Below are positions 41,764 through 50,243 of a stretch of DNA of 64,000 nucleotides, in pieces. The notes under the pieces were generated by a model. The model worked only from the letters and a program-made list of their open reading frames with translations, ran no database searches and had not been told where the DNA came from. The stretch spans positions 1,488,001 through 1,552,000 of the forward strand of contig NZ_JAPEOX010000001.1 in assembly GCF_026340675.1 (NCBI RefSeq). Reading direction: 5' to 3'. The position numbers and the translations under genes were made by a program. This stretch comes from Streptomyces sp. NBC_01264. Lineage in GTDB: Bacteria > Actinomycetota > Actinomycetes > Streptomycetales > Streptomycetaceae. How positions within the stretch are numbered: the first letter of the stretch is position 1; the number at the start of each line of letters is the position of its first letter.

Positions 41764-43106
41764 GCGATCGCCAGTCAAACCTGCTCTTCATCGGCCCGAG
41801 GCCCGTAGGCTTGGGCGACCGGGGCGAGACCGTGGAACCCGGTCAGGCCGTGCTGTACAGCACCCGGGACGGCGAGCTCGTGCGTCTCGACCGCGTGCCC
41901 TCGATGCTGAGCATCAAGAAGTACCACTACCGGTACGAGGTGGACCTCGGCGATCACACCATCACGTGGAACGCGGAGCTGCCCAGCGGGACCGGCGGCT
42001 TCCCCTTCCAAACCACCTTCGAGGCCCGCTGGCGGGTGACCGACCCCGCCGAGGTGGTGCGGCGCCGCATGCAGAGCGTGGCGAAGGCCCATTCCGAGGT
42101 GTCCGTCGCGATGCGCACGGAGTTGTGGCCCTGGGCGGCCCAGTACGGCATCGAACGGCTGGTCGACTTCGACCGGTTCGTGCGCGGCACCCTCTGCGCG
42201 CAGCCGAAGACCCTGCCGACGGGGATCACCGTCGACGCCCTGATCGTCCGGCTCTCCCTCGACGCGCAGGCGACCGAGCACCTTCGCGCCCTGAAGCAGA
42301 CCGAGTTCGACACCGTGATGGAGCACGCGGTGCACGTCAAGGAGAGCACCTCCCAGGACCTGGCCGCGGTACGCCAGACGAAGCGGGAGGAGGCCCTGCT
42401 GGCGGCGGCCCGCGGGGACGGCGGCCTCTTCATCCATCTCATCGGCCAGGACCCCTCCAAGCTCCACGAGATCATGCTGGAGGTCGGCAACCGCAACGAC
42501 ATCGCGGTGGCCCAGAAGATGCAGATGCTCAAGGAGATGATCGACGCCGGACTGATCCAGCCGGCCGAGGCGCAGCGGATGTGGGAGGAGATGCACCGCC
42601 CGGCGCCGCTGTTCGGATCGAACCCGGGTGAGCCGTCGGGACAGACCGCTCTCACCACGGCCGCGCAGGCGGGCGTCCCGGCGCCGCTCCAGAACGGCGC
42701 CGGGGCGCCCTCCGTGGTTCCGGGCCTGCTGGTCCCGCAGGCGACGGCCACCGCCCCGCCCCGGCCTCGCCATCGCCCACATTCCGGTGGCACGGCCGCC
42801 GCGGGGCCCGCGGGGGCCGGTCCGGTGCCGGCGCCCGTGCCTGGACCCGCGCCCGTGCCCGCGCCTGAACCCGTACCTGCGCCTGCACCTGTGGCCGTAC
42901 CGCCGCAGGAACCCGCTCCCGTCCCGGCGCCCCCTGCCGCCGAGCCGCCGCACCCGGCGCAGTACGGCACGGCCGCCGAACCGGCTCCGGAACCCGTTGC
43001 CGACCCCGGCTCGGGTTCCGCTCCGGACGAGGGCACCGGTTCGAACGTCACGGGGACGACCGCGGTCGGTGCCCGGCGGCGCGGACCGCGCGGCGGGGTC
43101 GGGTGA
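41760..43106 (+). CDS. SPFH/band-7-like protein with Pro/Ala-rich tail
   Basis: The 448-residue product has an N-terminal beta-rich region with repeats similar to the SPFH/PHB fold (about residues 20-200, including TTFEARWRVTDPAEVVRRRM). A long helical region with KQMLKEMIDAG-like heptads (residues 200-280) follows, and the last 150 residues are Pro/Ala/Val low complexity. There is no N-terminal membrane anchor, unlike flotillins, so it may be a cytosolic or peripheral scaffold. The GTG start lies in a GTGA overlap with the NTPase gene, and its own end overlaps the PP2C gene the same way. Confidence 0.6.
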   Translation: MSDRQSNLLFIGPRPVGLGDRGETVEPGQAVLYSTRDGELVRLDRVPSMLSIKKYHYRYEVDLGDHTITWNAELPSGTGGFPFQTTFEARWRVTDPAEVVRRRMQSVAKAHSEVSVAMRTELWPWAAQYGIERLVDFDRFVRGTLCAQPKTLPTGITVDALIVRLSLDAQATEHLRALKQTEFDTVMEHAVHVKESTSQDLAAVRQTKREEALLAAARGDGGLFIHLIGQDPSKLHEIMLEVGNRNDIAVAQKMQMLKEMIDAGLIQPAEAQRMWEEMHRPAPLFGSNPGEPSGQTALTTAAQAGVPAPLQNGAGAPSVVPGLLVPQATATAPPRPRHRPHSGGTAAAGPAGAGPVPAPVPGPAPVPAPEPVPAPAPVAVPPQEPAPVPAPPAAEPPHPAQYGTAAEPAPEPVADPGSGSAPDEGTGSNVTGTTAVGARRRGPRGGVG

Positions 43107-44569
43107 GCGGGCGCCAGGGGCAGCACCGGGCCCTGCCCTCGGGCGGGCCCGTACGCCGAGCCCGCCGGACCGGCCGGCGCGGCCGGCTGGCGCTCACGCT
43201 CGCGGTCTTCTTCACCGCACTGCTCTCGGGAGGGATCCTGATGTTCGGTGCCCGCGGATTCGCCGGCTCCGTCGTGGCGGGCGGCGCGCTGGTCACCGCG
43301 GCGTGGCACCGGCTCGCCCGGAGGCCGGACGCCGAGACCCGGGAGGGCCACGCCGGCGACGTGGGAACCGGGGTCGCGGCCAGGCCCGACCGGGGCACGG
43401 GGAGCGGAAGCCGTCCGTACGAGCAGGGCCGGCCCGCGGACCGTACCCAAGAGGTGGACGGCGCGGCCGGAACCGGCCGGGCGCCCGACCGGGACCCCGT
43501 ACTCCCGGCACCGCGGCCCGCGCTCGGTCCGGGAGGCTCCCCCACCGGTCGCTCCGTCCACCCGGAGTCCGAGGACCCCGGGTCCGCGTCGGGGCCCGCC
43601 GTCCGGCCGGAGGTCGGCCTCCCTCCCCACCCCGACCTCGATGCCGACCTCGATGCCGATCCCGATCCCGGTCCCGAACCCGGCCCCGAACCCGAATCCG
43701 TACCGCCCGGCACCGAGCCCTCGGGATTCCCCGTCCTGGCGCAGCCCTCGCGCGCGTTCCACGCACCCTGGCTCCTGCCGGAACGGCCGGCACCGCACGG
43801 GCTGGTGGCCGACCGGGCCGAACTCGGCGGGCTCGTCCTGCGGGCCGCCTCGGTGATCGGCCCCGGCCACCGGGCCCGGGCCCTCCCGCGCCAGGATGCG
43901 TACCGGATCGGCCGCGACCGCTCGGGAGACCATCTGATCGTGGCCGTCGCGGACGGCATGTCCGACAGCCGCCACTCCGACATCGGAGCCCAGGTCGCCG
44001 TGTCCGCGCTGGTCGGAGCAGTGCGCGAGGCGCTCGACTCGGGCACGGGCCCGGAATCGCTCGACCGGGCACAGGTGTTCCTCGCCGCGGCCAAGCAGAT
44101 GTACGCGGCGGCCGAGGCCCGCGGCTGGACGGCTGACGACGTGCGGGCCGTGGCGGCGGTCGCCGTGATTCCGGCCCACGCCGAGCCCGGGACGGCGCGC
44201 CGGGTCTGGCTGGGTGCGATCGCGGACGCGACGGCGTGGCGGCTGGAGAAGGGGGCGTGGGAACGGCTCATCGGTGACGGCAAGAGCGGCTACGACCCCT
44301 CCTCGGTGTCAAGCTTCCTGCCTCACACTCCGGATCTCGCCGCGTACCGGACGGTCGAACTCCGCGCCGGCAGCGCCTTGGCCGTCACCACCGACGGAGT
44401 GGGTGACGCCCTCGAATCGGGACCGACGGCCCGCGACTGGTTCGCCGGGCGCTGGGCCGGCCCGCCCGAGGTCGGCCGGTTCCTCATGGACGTCGGGTTC
44501 GAACAGGCCCAGATGCAGGACGACCGCACCGCCGTCGTCGTCTGGTGCGCGGACGAGGAGACCGAGTGA
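43103..44569 (+). CDS. Membrane-anchored PP2C-type protein phosphatase
   Basis: The 488-residue protein has two N-terminal hydrophobic segments (about residues 28-47 and 51-68), an acidic Pro/Asp/Glu-rich linker with DADLD and PEPGPE repeats, and a C-terminal PP2C domain (about 240-488). Metal-binding aspartates are seen in RQDAYRIG (D265), AVADGMSD (D284), TTDGVGD and QDDRTAVVV. It should dephosphorylate Ser/Thr residues with Mn or Mg. It overlaps the kinase-like gene by 4 bp. This phosphatase-kinase-vWA order is the hallmark of TerY-P triads. Confidence 0.8.
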   Translation: MSGRQGQHRALPSGGPVRRARRTGRRGRLALTLAVFFTALLSGGILMFGARGFAGSVVAGGALVTAAWHRLARRPDAETREGHAGDVGTGVAARPDRGTGSGSRPYEQGRPADRTQEVDGAAGTGRAPDRDPVLPAPRPALGPGGSPTGRSVHPESEDPGSASGPAVRPEVGLPPHPDLDADLDADPDPGPEPGPEPESVPPGTEPSGFPVLAQPSRAFHAPWLLPERPAPHGLVADRAELGGLVLRAASVIGPGHRARALPRQDAYRIGRDRSGDHLIVAVADGMSDSRHSDIGAQVAVSALVGAVREALDSGTGPESLDRAQVFLAAAKQMYAAAEARGWTADDVRAVAAVAVIPAHAEPGTARRVWLGAIADATAWRLEKGAWERLIGDGKSGYDPSSVSSFLPHTPDLAAYRTVELRAGSALAVTTDGVGDALESGPTARDWFAGRWAGPPEVGRFLMDVGFEQAQMQDDRTAVVVWCADEETE

Positions 44570-45747
44570 AGACCTGGTCCCAGAGCCCGTTCCCGCCGAC
44601 CGTCCCGCTCTCCGGGGTACCGGAGGGGGCTACGGTCTCCACGGAGAACGGCGAGTCGCGGCTCGTCCACGAGATCGACGGCCGTCCCGGCTGGCTCGCC
44701 AAGCTGTACAAGTCGCCGCCGAAATCCGCACAGGCCGAAGCGTTGGACACGCTCGTCTCCATGCCGGGCCTGATGTCCCCGGCGGACCGCGACCTCGTGG
44801 ACCGGTGCGTGTCCTGGCCCGTCTCGCGGATCACCGACGGCGGCGAGGTCGTCGGCGTGGTGATGGCGAAGGCTCCCGAGCGCTTCTACGCTCGACTGCG
44901 GACGCCATGGGGCGTGCACGAGCCTGCTCCGCTCGTGCTCGACTGGCTGGTCCAGGACCCCGAGGCCTGCCGCAAGCGCGGGATCACCCCCGCGTCCACG
45001 CAGGTGCGGCTCCGGACCATGCATCAACTCCTCTCCGTCGCCGCCCTGTTCGCCCGCCATGACGTGGTCTATGCCGACTGGTCCTACCGCAACGCCTTCT
45101 GGGACGAGGACACGGGTGACGCCTTCGTCATCGACATGGACACCTGCGGCATCGGGACGCGCGACTGGGTGGAGTCCCCCAAGTGGGAGGACCCGCTCTT
45201 CGCCGCGCCCGGACGTCCCCTCACTCCGTACAGCGACCGGTACAAGATCGCCATGCTGACGGTGCGCTGCCTCACCGGAGTCCGCGACGACCCACTGGTG
45301 GCACACGCCCAACTCGTGCGCACGATCGGGGTGAACCCCTTCACCTCGGCACTCGAACAGGCACTGACCAGTGCGCACGAGACCGGCCGGCCCAGCCCGG
45401 AGCAGCTGATGCACGCGCTGCTGCTGAGCGTGCCTGAGCGGCCCAGCTCCGCCGATACCGCGCCGGCCGGCCGGGCTCCGAGCAGCAATGTCACGGGGGA
45501 GATCAAGGTCGGACCGGCCGCCTACCGGAGAACGGACGCCTCGCCGACCGCGCCCACACCCTCCGGGGCGACGGCAGCCGGGCCCACGGCAACCGGGGCG
45601 ACTGCGGGCAGGCCGCCGCGACCGGGCTCGTACCGCCCGCCCGCCACCCGCCCGCGCAAGCACCGCGCCCGTGCCGTCACGGGCTGGCTCCTGGCCCTGC
45701 TGGGCATCGCCTACTGCGTCACGCACTTCGGCTACGGCCTGGTGTGA
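44566..45747 (+). CDS. Protein kinase-fold protein with C-terminal membrane anchor
   Basis: The 393-residue protein has a diverged kinase domain (about residues 15-290). WLAKLYK contains K46 as a likely VAIK lysine. YADWSYRNAFWD replaces HRD-N with D171 and N176, and VIDMDTCG replaces DFG with D190. All catalytic positions are therefore present in variant form. A Thr/Ala/Pro-rich linker leads to one hydrophobic segment at the C-terminus (about 370-390). It lies between PP2C and vWA genes as in TerY-P systems, where kinase and phosphatase act on a common target. The GTG lies in a GTGA overlap. Confidence 0.7.
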   Translation: MKTWSQSPFPPTVPLSGVPEGATVSTENGESRLVHEIDGRPGWLAKLYKSPPKSAQAEALDTLVSMPGLMSPADRDLVDRCVSWPVSRITDGGEVVGVVMAKAPERFYARLRTPWGVHEPAPLVLDWLVQDPEACRKRGITPASTQVRLRTMHQLLSVAALFARHDVVYADWSYRNAFWDEDTGDAFVIDMDTCGIGTRDWVESPKWEDPLFAAPGRPLTPYSDRYKIAMLTVRCLTGVRDDPLVAHAQLVRTIGVNPFTSALEQALTSAHETGRPSPEQLMHALLLSVPERPSSADTAPAGRAPSSNVTGEIKVGPAAYRRTDASPTAPTPSGATAAGPTATGATAGRPPRPGSYRPPATRPRKHRARAVTGWLLALLGIAYCVTHFGYGLV

Positions 45748-45776
45748 CCCCCACACCGGACGAGAGAGGAACCACC

Positions 45777-46472
45777 ATGACCGAGGCCCAGGACACCCGG
45801 CCACCAGGGTTCGGCGCCAAGGGACTGCCCGCGTACGTCGTGCTCGACACCTCGGGTTCGATGGCGAAGTACGAGCCGCTGCTGAACGCCACCCTGCTCA
45901 AGATCTACGACACGCTCTACACCAGCCCGCTGCTCTCGGAGTTCATCCACCTCTCGGTGATCTCCTTCAACACGCAGCCGCACGTGGTCACCGAGATGAC
46001 CGACATAGAGCTGATGGAGAGCCTGCCGACCGTCACCTGTGAAGGCCTCACGAACATCGGGCCGATGCTGCGACTGCTCCGTACCCGCATCACCGAGGAC
46101 GTCGAGCAGTTGTCGGCGAAGGGCGTCAAGGTGCTGCGCCCGGTCGTCTTCCTGCTCACGGACGGGGCGCCCACCGACGCACCGGCGGGCATTTGGCACC
46201 AGGACCTGGAGACGTTGCGGGACCCCGCCTGGAAGCCCCGCCCGCACGTCATCACCTACGGGTTCGGCGCCGCGTCCGAGTCCATGCTGCGCAGCCTGGC
46301 CACGGTGGCCGCCTACCTCGCGCAGGACGAGGCCCAGTCCACCGGCGAGGCGCTGTCCGAGGCGATGAGCAGCCTCCTGAACTCCCTGGTCGCCTCCGCC
46401 CGGGTGCAGCAGCTCCAGGTACCGGAGGAGGTCAAGGGGTACCGCAGCGTGCCCCTGGACTTCGTGGACTGA
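45777..46472 (+). CDS. von Willebrand factor A domain protein (TerY-like)
   Basis: This 231-residue protein is almost entirely a vWA domain. The MIDAS motif DTSGSM (residues 24-29) is intact and is joined by VFLLTDGAPTD, with a threonine in TNIGPML as the third metal loop. Its size and layout match TerY-type stand-alone vWA proteins, which bind a partner through a metal ion. The ATG at 45777 has a GAGAGAGG site; the gap from the kinase gene is 29 bp, the largest in the operon. It is the last gene of the cyclase-to-vWA operon. Confidence 0.82.
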   Translation: MTEAQDTRPPGFGAKGLPAYVVLDTSGSMAKYEPLLNATLLKIYDTLYTSPLLSEFIHLSVISFNTQPHVVTEMTDIELMESLPTVTCEGLTNIGPMLRLLRTRITEDVEQLSAKGVKVLRPVVFLLTDGAPTDAPAGIWHQDLETLRDPAWKPRPHVITYGFGAASESMLRSLATVAAYLAQDEAQSTGEALSEAMSSLLNSLVASARVQQLQVPEEVKGYRSVPLDFVD

Positions 46473-46590
46473 TCCCGCGGCCGAACGGCGGTACCGGGTA
46501 CGGGCGCACGGGCCCCCGCGCACCCTTCACGGGCGCGCCGGGGCGGGGCGGGAGCCACCCGGCCGGGGCGCGCGGTGCGAGGATCTCCGT

Positions 46591-47307
46591 ATGCGGAACG
46601 ATCACGTACGGTGGCGGAACCCGCTGGTGTGCACGCTGTTCGGCGCCTCGGCCGTCCTGACGGTCCTGGTGGCCCTCGGCTGGGGTCCGCTCCTGTCGCT
46701 CGACGGGTGGATCGCGCGGGGGCTGCACTCCTACGCCGTCTCCCACCCCGGGGTCACCCGGCTGATGCGGGTGCTCAGCGACTGGGTCTGGGACCCGTGG
46801 ACCATGCGGGCCCTGGCGGGTGCGGTCTGCCTGTGGCTGTGGTGGCGGGGCCGGGGCCGGTGCGCGCTGCGGATCGCGGTGGCCACCGTCGCGGCCTCGG
46901 TGGTGAGTCAGGGACTGAAGTTCCTGGTGGGGCGGGAGCGGCCGGTTTGGCCGGACCCGGTCGTCACCGCGGACTACGCCTCCTATCCGTCGGGGCACGC
47001 CCTGACGGCGACGACGGTCTGCGGCTTGCTCGGATGGCTGGCCGCCCAGGGCTCCGCGCGGCCGGCCGCGCAATCGTTGCCGCGCGAGCGCGCGCTGCCG
47101 CGCCCGGCCCTGGCGCTGCTCGTCGCCCTGGCGGCGGTCTCGGTCCTCGGGGTCGGCTTCACCCGGATCTACCTCGGCGTCCACTGGTTCTCGGACGTCG
47201 TGGCGGGCTGGCTGCTGGGCGCGGTGCTCGTGGCGCTCGCCGTCTCGGACGGTGCCTGCTCTGGGCGATCCCCCGTGTCGCCCAGAGCAGGCGGTCCGGC
47301 GCGCTGA
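46591..47307 (+). CDS. Phosphatase PAP2 family membrane protein
   Basis: This 238-residue membrane phosphatase has the three PAP2 motifs: KFLVGRERP (residues 111-119), YPSGH, and the C-terminal TRIYLGVHWFSDV histidine block. About six hydrophobic segments are present. It probably acts on undecaprenyl pyrophosphate or phosphatidic acid. The last 16 residues (CSGRSPVSPRAGGPAR) are encoded by a perfect 15-bp hairpin (47254-47292), so transcription probably terminates before the stop codon. The gene lies 118 bp after the vWA gene and looks unconnected to that operon. Confidence 0.82.
   Translation: MRNDHVRWRNPLVCTLFGASAVLTVLVALGWGPLLSLDGWIARGLHSYAVSHPGVTRLMRVLSDWVWDPWTMRALAGAVCLWLWWRGRGRCALRIAVATVAASVVSQGLKFLVGRERPVWPDPVVTADYASYPSGHALTATTVCGLLGWLAAQGSARPAAQSLPRERALPRPALALLVALAAVSVLGVGFTRIYLGVHWFSDVVAGWLLGAVLVALAVSDGACSGRSPVSPRAGGPAR
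47254..47292. terminator. Terminator-like hairpin inside the PAP2 3' coding end
   Basis: GCCTGCTCTGGGCGA and TCGCCCAGAGCAGGC form a perfect 15-bp stem around a 9-nt loop. It ends 15 bp before the PAP2 stop and 17 bp before the tetR -10. Terminator is the simplest reading, but it is close enough to the tetR promoter to be an operator. Confidence 0.65.
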
Positions 47308-47308
47308 G

Positions 47309-47328
47309 TATACTGGCCGCGAGCCAGT
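47309..47328 (+). promoter_or_regulatory. tetR -10 box and overlapping dyad
   Basis: TATACT (47309-47314) is a good -10. It overlaps ACTGGC-N5-GCCAGT (47312-47328), a perfect 6-bp dyad, 16 bp upstream of the tetR ATG. It is a candidate autoregulatory operator covering the transcription start. Confidence 0.6.
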
Positions 47329-47344
47329 CAACGCAGGAGCAAGC

Positions 47345-47983
47345 ATGTCCCCGCGCAGCGCATCGGTCAATGAAGAATTGCGCAGGCGTTCCCGGGAGCG
47401 GTTGCTGCAGGCCACGGTCGAGCTCGTGGCGGAGCGCGGCTACGAGGCCACCACCCTCGGCGACATCGCCGACCGGGCGGGAGCCGCCCGCGGCCTGGTG
47501 TCCTACTACTTCCCCGGCAAGCGCCAGCTCCTGCAGTCCGCCGTGCACCGGCTGATGCACCTCACGCTGGATTCGGCGCTGGAGCGGGAGCCCCGGCCCG
47601 GTGGACCCGATGACGGACGGGAGCGCCTGGCCCGGGCCATCGACGCGATCCTCGGGCTGGCCATGGACCGGCCGCGGCTGATGCGGACCCACATGGCGGG
47701 GATCCTGCAGGCGGAGGGCTTCGTCCAGTGCTCGGAGCAGCAGCGGCTGGCGGAGCTGTTGCGGGACACCGTCGTACGGTACGGATCGGCGGACGTGGAC
47801 ACCGACTACCCGCTGCTGCGGGCCCTGTTGATGGGCGCGGTGGTGGCGGTGCTGCTGCCGGGGGCGCCGATGCCGGCGGCCCGGCTGCGGGCCGAGCTGT
47901 TCCAGCGGTACGGGCTGGACTGGGAGCTGGGTGTCCCGCCGGACGGTGGACCGCCCGGCGGAACGTTTCCCTCGCCCCGTTAG
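47345..47983 (+). CDS. TetR-family transcriptional regulator
   Basis: The 212-residue regulator has the TetR helix-turn-helix (about residues 15-62, RLLQATVELVAERGYEATTLGDIADRAG then GLVSYYFPGKRQLL). The C-terminal ligand-binding domain contains QAEGFVQCSEQQ and LLRALLMGAVVAVLLPG. The ATG at 47345 follows GCAGGAGCAAGC. A -10 with an overlapping dyad lies upstream. It is convergent with the LVIVD gene, whose stop overlaps this gene's end by 4 bp. No obvious target gene is divergent, so it may control PAP2 or distant genes. Confidence 0.87.
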   Translation: MSPRSASVNEELRRRSRERLLQATVELVAERGYEATTLGDIADRAGAARGLVSYYFPGKRQLLQSAVHRLMHLTLDSALEREPRPGGPDDGRERLARAIDAILGLAMDRPRLMRTHMAGILQAEGFVQCSEQQRLAELLRDTVVRYGSADVDTDYPLLRALLMGAVVAVLLPGAPMPAARLRAELFQRYGLDWELGVPPDGGPPGGTFPSPR

Positions 47984-49470
47984 TGGTATTCGGGCTGGGT
48001 CTGCACGTTGAGCCGGTCCAGCCGCACCCACTTGGCACTGTCGGTGCGCCAGTCGTCGAGCCGCAGCACGTCGAGGCCCTTGACGATGTCGTTGGAGTAG
48101 ATGTGCCCGTTGTAGTAGTACGCGGACCAGGAGCCGCCGAGACCGAGCTTGTCGGTGGTCAGCGGGCCCCGCTCGAAGTAGGCGATCTCCTTCGGCTTGG
48201 TGGAATCGGTGAACTCCCAGACGGAGATCCCGCCCTGGTACCAGGCCTGCACCATGATGTCGCGGCCGCCGCCGACCGGGATCAGCGAGCCGTTGTGGGC
48301 CACGCAGTTCTCGGTGTCGGCCTGCGGGCGCGGGATCTTGAAGTAGCTCTTGAAGACGAGCTTGCGCTGGTCGCCGCGGCCGGTGATCTCGTAGATGCCG
48401 TCGGCTCCCCGGGTGGGGCCGGTGGCCTCGTTGCAGGTGGCGCCGCCACCGCCGCCCAGCTCGTCGGTGAACACCACCTTGTTGGCACGCTCGTTGAAGG
48501 TGGCCGAGTGCCAGAACGCGAAGTTGACGTTGTCCTGGACGCGGTCGATGACGCGCGGCTGCTCGGGCTTGCTGATGTCGAAGAGGATGCCGTCACCCAT
48601 GCAGGCGCCCGCGGCGAGGTCCTTCGAGGGCAGCACGGTGATGTCGTGGCAGCCGGTGGTCTTGGAGACGCCCGGGTTGGTGGGCGCGCCCGGGTTGCCG
48701 CCGTCGGGGAAGAGGACCGGGAAGCCCACGACCGCGGCCTGCGTCGGGTTCTTCCTGGGGACCTTCACGACCGAGATGCCGTCGTGCGGCGGCTTGCAGT
48801 CGGGGAAGGCGTCGTTCGGGTTGTACGAAGAGACGTAGAGGTAGGCGTCCCGGCCGCCCGGGACCAGCGTGTGGGTGTGGGAACCGCACGGAGTCTCGAC
48901 GGACTTGATGTACTTCGGGTTCTTCTTGTCCTTGATGTCGAAGATCTTGATGCCCTCCCACGAGGACTTCTCCGTGGCGGGCTGCGAGACGCTGTTGCAG
49001 GAGTCGTCGCTGCGCGAGGAGTCGGTGGACAGGAAGAGCAGGTCGCCGTCGACCGAGATGTCGTTCTGCCCGCCGGGGCAGAGCACTTCGGTGATCTTCT
49101 TCGGCGCCCGGGGGTTGCCGATGTCGTAGATCACGAAGCCGTTGTAGTTGCCCGCGAAGGCGTACTTGCCCTGGAAGGCCATATCGGAGTTGACCTGGGT
49201 CGGATCGGTGCTCGGGATATTGGCCAGGGGTTTGATGTTGCGGCTGTGGACGATCTCGTCCTGGCCGGGTATCTCGCCGGGCGCCAACTCCCGCCCCTCG
49301 CCGGCCGCGGTGGCGGCGCTCTGCGGCGCACCCGCGCCCGGGAGCAGGTCCCCCGGGTCCGGGGTGGCGGCCGCGGGTCCGGCCGCCAGTAACGAGGTGA
49401 GGAGTCCGGCCGCTGCCGCGGCCACTCCCAGGGATGTGCGCCGCGCTCTGCTGGTGTGCATCGAGGTCAC
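47980..49470 (-). CDS. Secreted LVIVD-repeat (beta-propeller) protein
   Basis: The 496-residue protein has a signal peptide (AAAAAGLLTSLLAAGPAAATP near residue 20-38) and repeated LVIVD-type blades such as FVIYDIGNPRAPKKITEV, IKIFDIKDKKNPKYIK, ILFDISKPEQPRVID and ISVWEFTDSTKPKEI. Each blade pairs an xxIYDI strand with a PxxP turn. It is probably an extracellular binding protein. I chose the GTG at 49470 because GGGAGG lies 5-6 nt upstream; the ATG at 49461 is an alternative. It is divergent from a DUF305 lipoprotein gene, and the two probably act in one extracellular process. Confidence 0.83.
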   Translation of the reverse strand: MTSMHTSRARRTSLGVAAAAAGLLTSLLAAGPAAATPDPGDLLPGAGAPQSAATAAGEGRELAPGEIPGQDEIVHSRNIKPLANIPSTDPTQVNSDMAFQGKYAFAGNYNGFVIYDIGNPRAPKKITEVLCPGGQNDISVDGDLLFLSTDSSRSDDSCNSVSQPATEKSSWEGIKIFDIKDKKNPKYIKSVETPCGSHTHTLVPGGRDAYLYVSSYNPNDAFPDCKPPHDGISVVKVPRKNPTQAAVVGFPVLFPDGGNPGAPTNPGVSKTTGCHDITVLPSKDLAAGACMGDGILFDISKPEQPRVIDRVQDNVNFAFWHSATFNERANKVVFTDELGGGGGATCNEATGPTRGADGIYEITGRGDQRKLVFKSYFKIPRPQADTENCVAHNGSLIPVGGGRDIMVQAWYQGGISVWEFTDSTKPKEIAYFERGPLTTDKLGLGGSWSAYYYNGHIYSNDIVKGLDVLRLDDWRTDSAKWVRLDRLNVQTQPEYH

Positions 49471-49546
49471 TGTGCCCTCCCAAAGGTCCGGTCGGTTCCG
49501 CCCGTGGTGGGAACGGAAAGCGGACCCCGGCAGTATGGTCCTTTGC

Positions 49547-50191
49547 ATGGACATGGCGAAAGTCTCACTCCGGCGAATCGTCGGAGCGGCCCTGACCCTC
49601 GGGCTCCTGCTCCCCCTCACCGGCTGCCGCGACGGCGGCGCCGCGGCCGACGGCAAGCCGGCGGTGATCGCCCCCGGCAGACCCGGCGAGAAGGCGCGCA
49701 CCCTCTCCCCCGAACAGGCGGCGAAGGAGCTGCCCGACGACACCCCCAACACGGCGGACCGAGCGTACGTGCGGAACATGATCGAACACCACGGGCAGGC
49801 GCTGACCATGAGCGCTCTGGCCCCCGACCGGGCCTCGGCCGACGGGGTCAAGCGGCTCGCGGAGCGCATCGCGGCCGCGCAGAAGCCCGAGATCGGCGCG
49901 ATGGAGGGGTGGGCGGCCCGCAACCCGGCGCCCAGCGCCGCCGCCGGAGGCCACGACCACGCGGCCATGCCCGGAATGGCCACCGAGCAGCAACTGAAGG
50001 AGCTGTCCGGGGCCAGGGGGCCGGACTTCGACCGGCTCTTCCTCGCCCTGATGACCGCCCACCACGAGGGCGCCCTGAAGATGACCGGCGAGGTCCTGGC
50101 CGCGGGCAACAACGCCGCCGTGGAGGAGATGGCCAACGAGGTGGCGGCCACCCAGGCCGCCGAGATCCACCGGATGCGCGCGATGGGCTGA
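49547..50191 (+). CDS. DUF305 family lipoprotein
   Basis: The 214-residue protein has a lipobox LLPLTGC (C27) and two DUF305 ferritin-like helical units containing NMIEHHGQALTMS and ALMTAHHEGALKM, with another His cluster GGHDHAAMPGM between. Family members are exported and may bind metal through these His pairs. Three ATGs (49535, 49547, 49553) are possible. I chose 49547, since a TATGGT -10 lies 8 nt upstream and the transcript may be leaderless. It is divergent from the LVIVD gene. Confidence 0.82.
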   Translation: MDMAKVSLRRIVGAALTLGLLLPLTGCRDGGAAADGKPAVIAPGRPGEKARTLSPEQAAKELPDDTPNTADRAYVRNMIEHHGQALTMSALAPDRASADGVKRLAERIAAAQKPEIGAMEGWAARNPAPSAAAGGHDHAAMPGMATEQQLKELSGARGPDFDRLFLALMTAHHEGALKMTGEVLAAGNNAAVEEMANEVAATQAAEIHRMRAMG

Positions 50192-50243
50192 CGGCCCCGG
50201 CACCCGGTGTCATGCTGGGAACACCTGCGGGAGGAGCTCGGCC

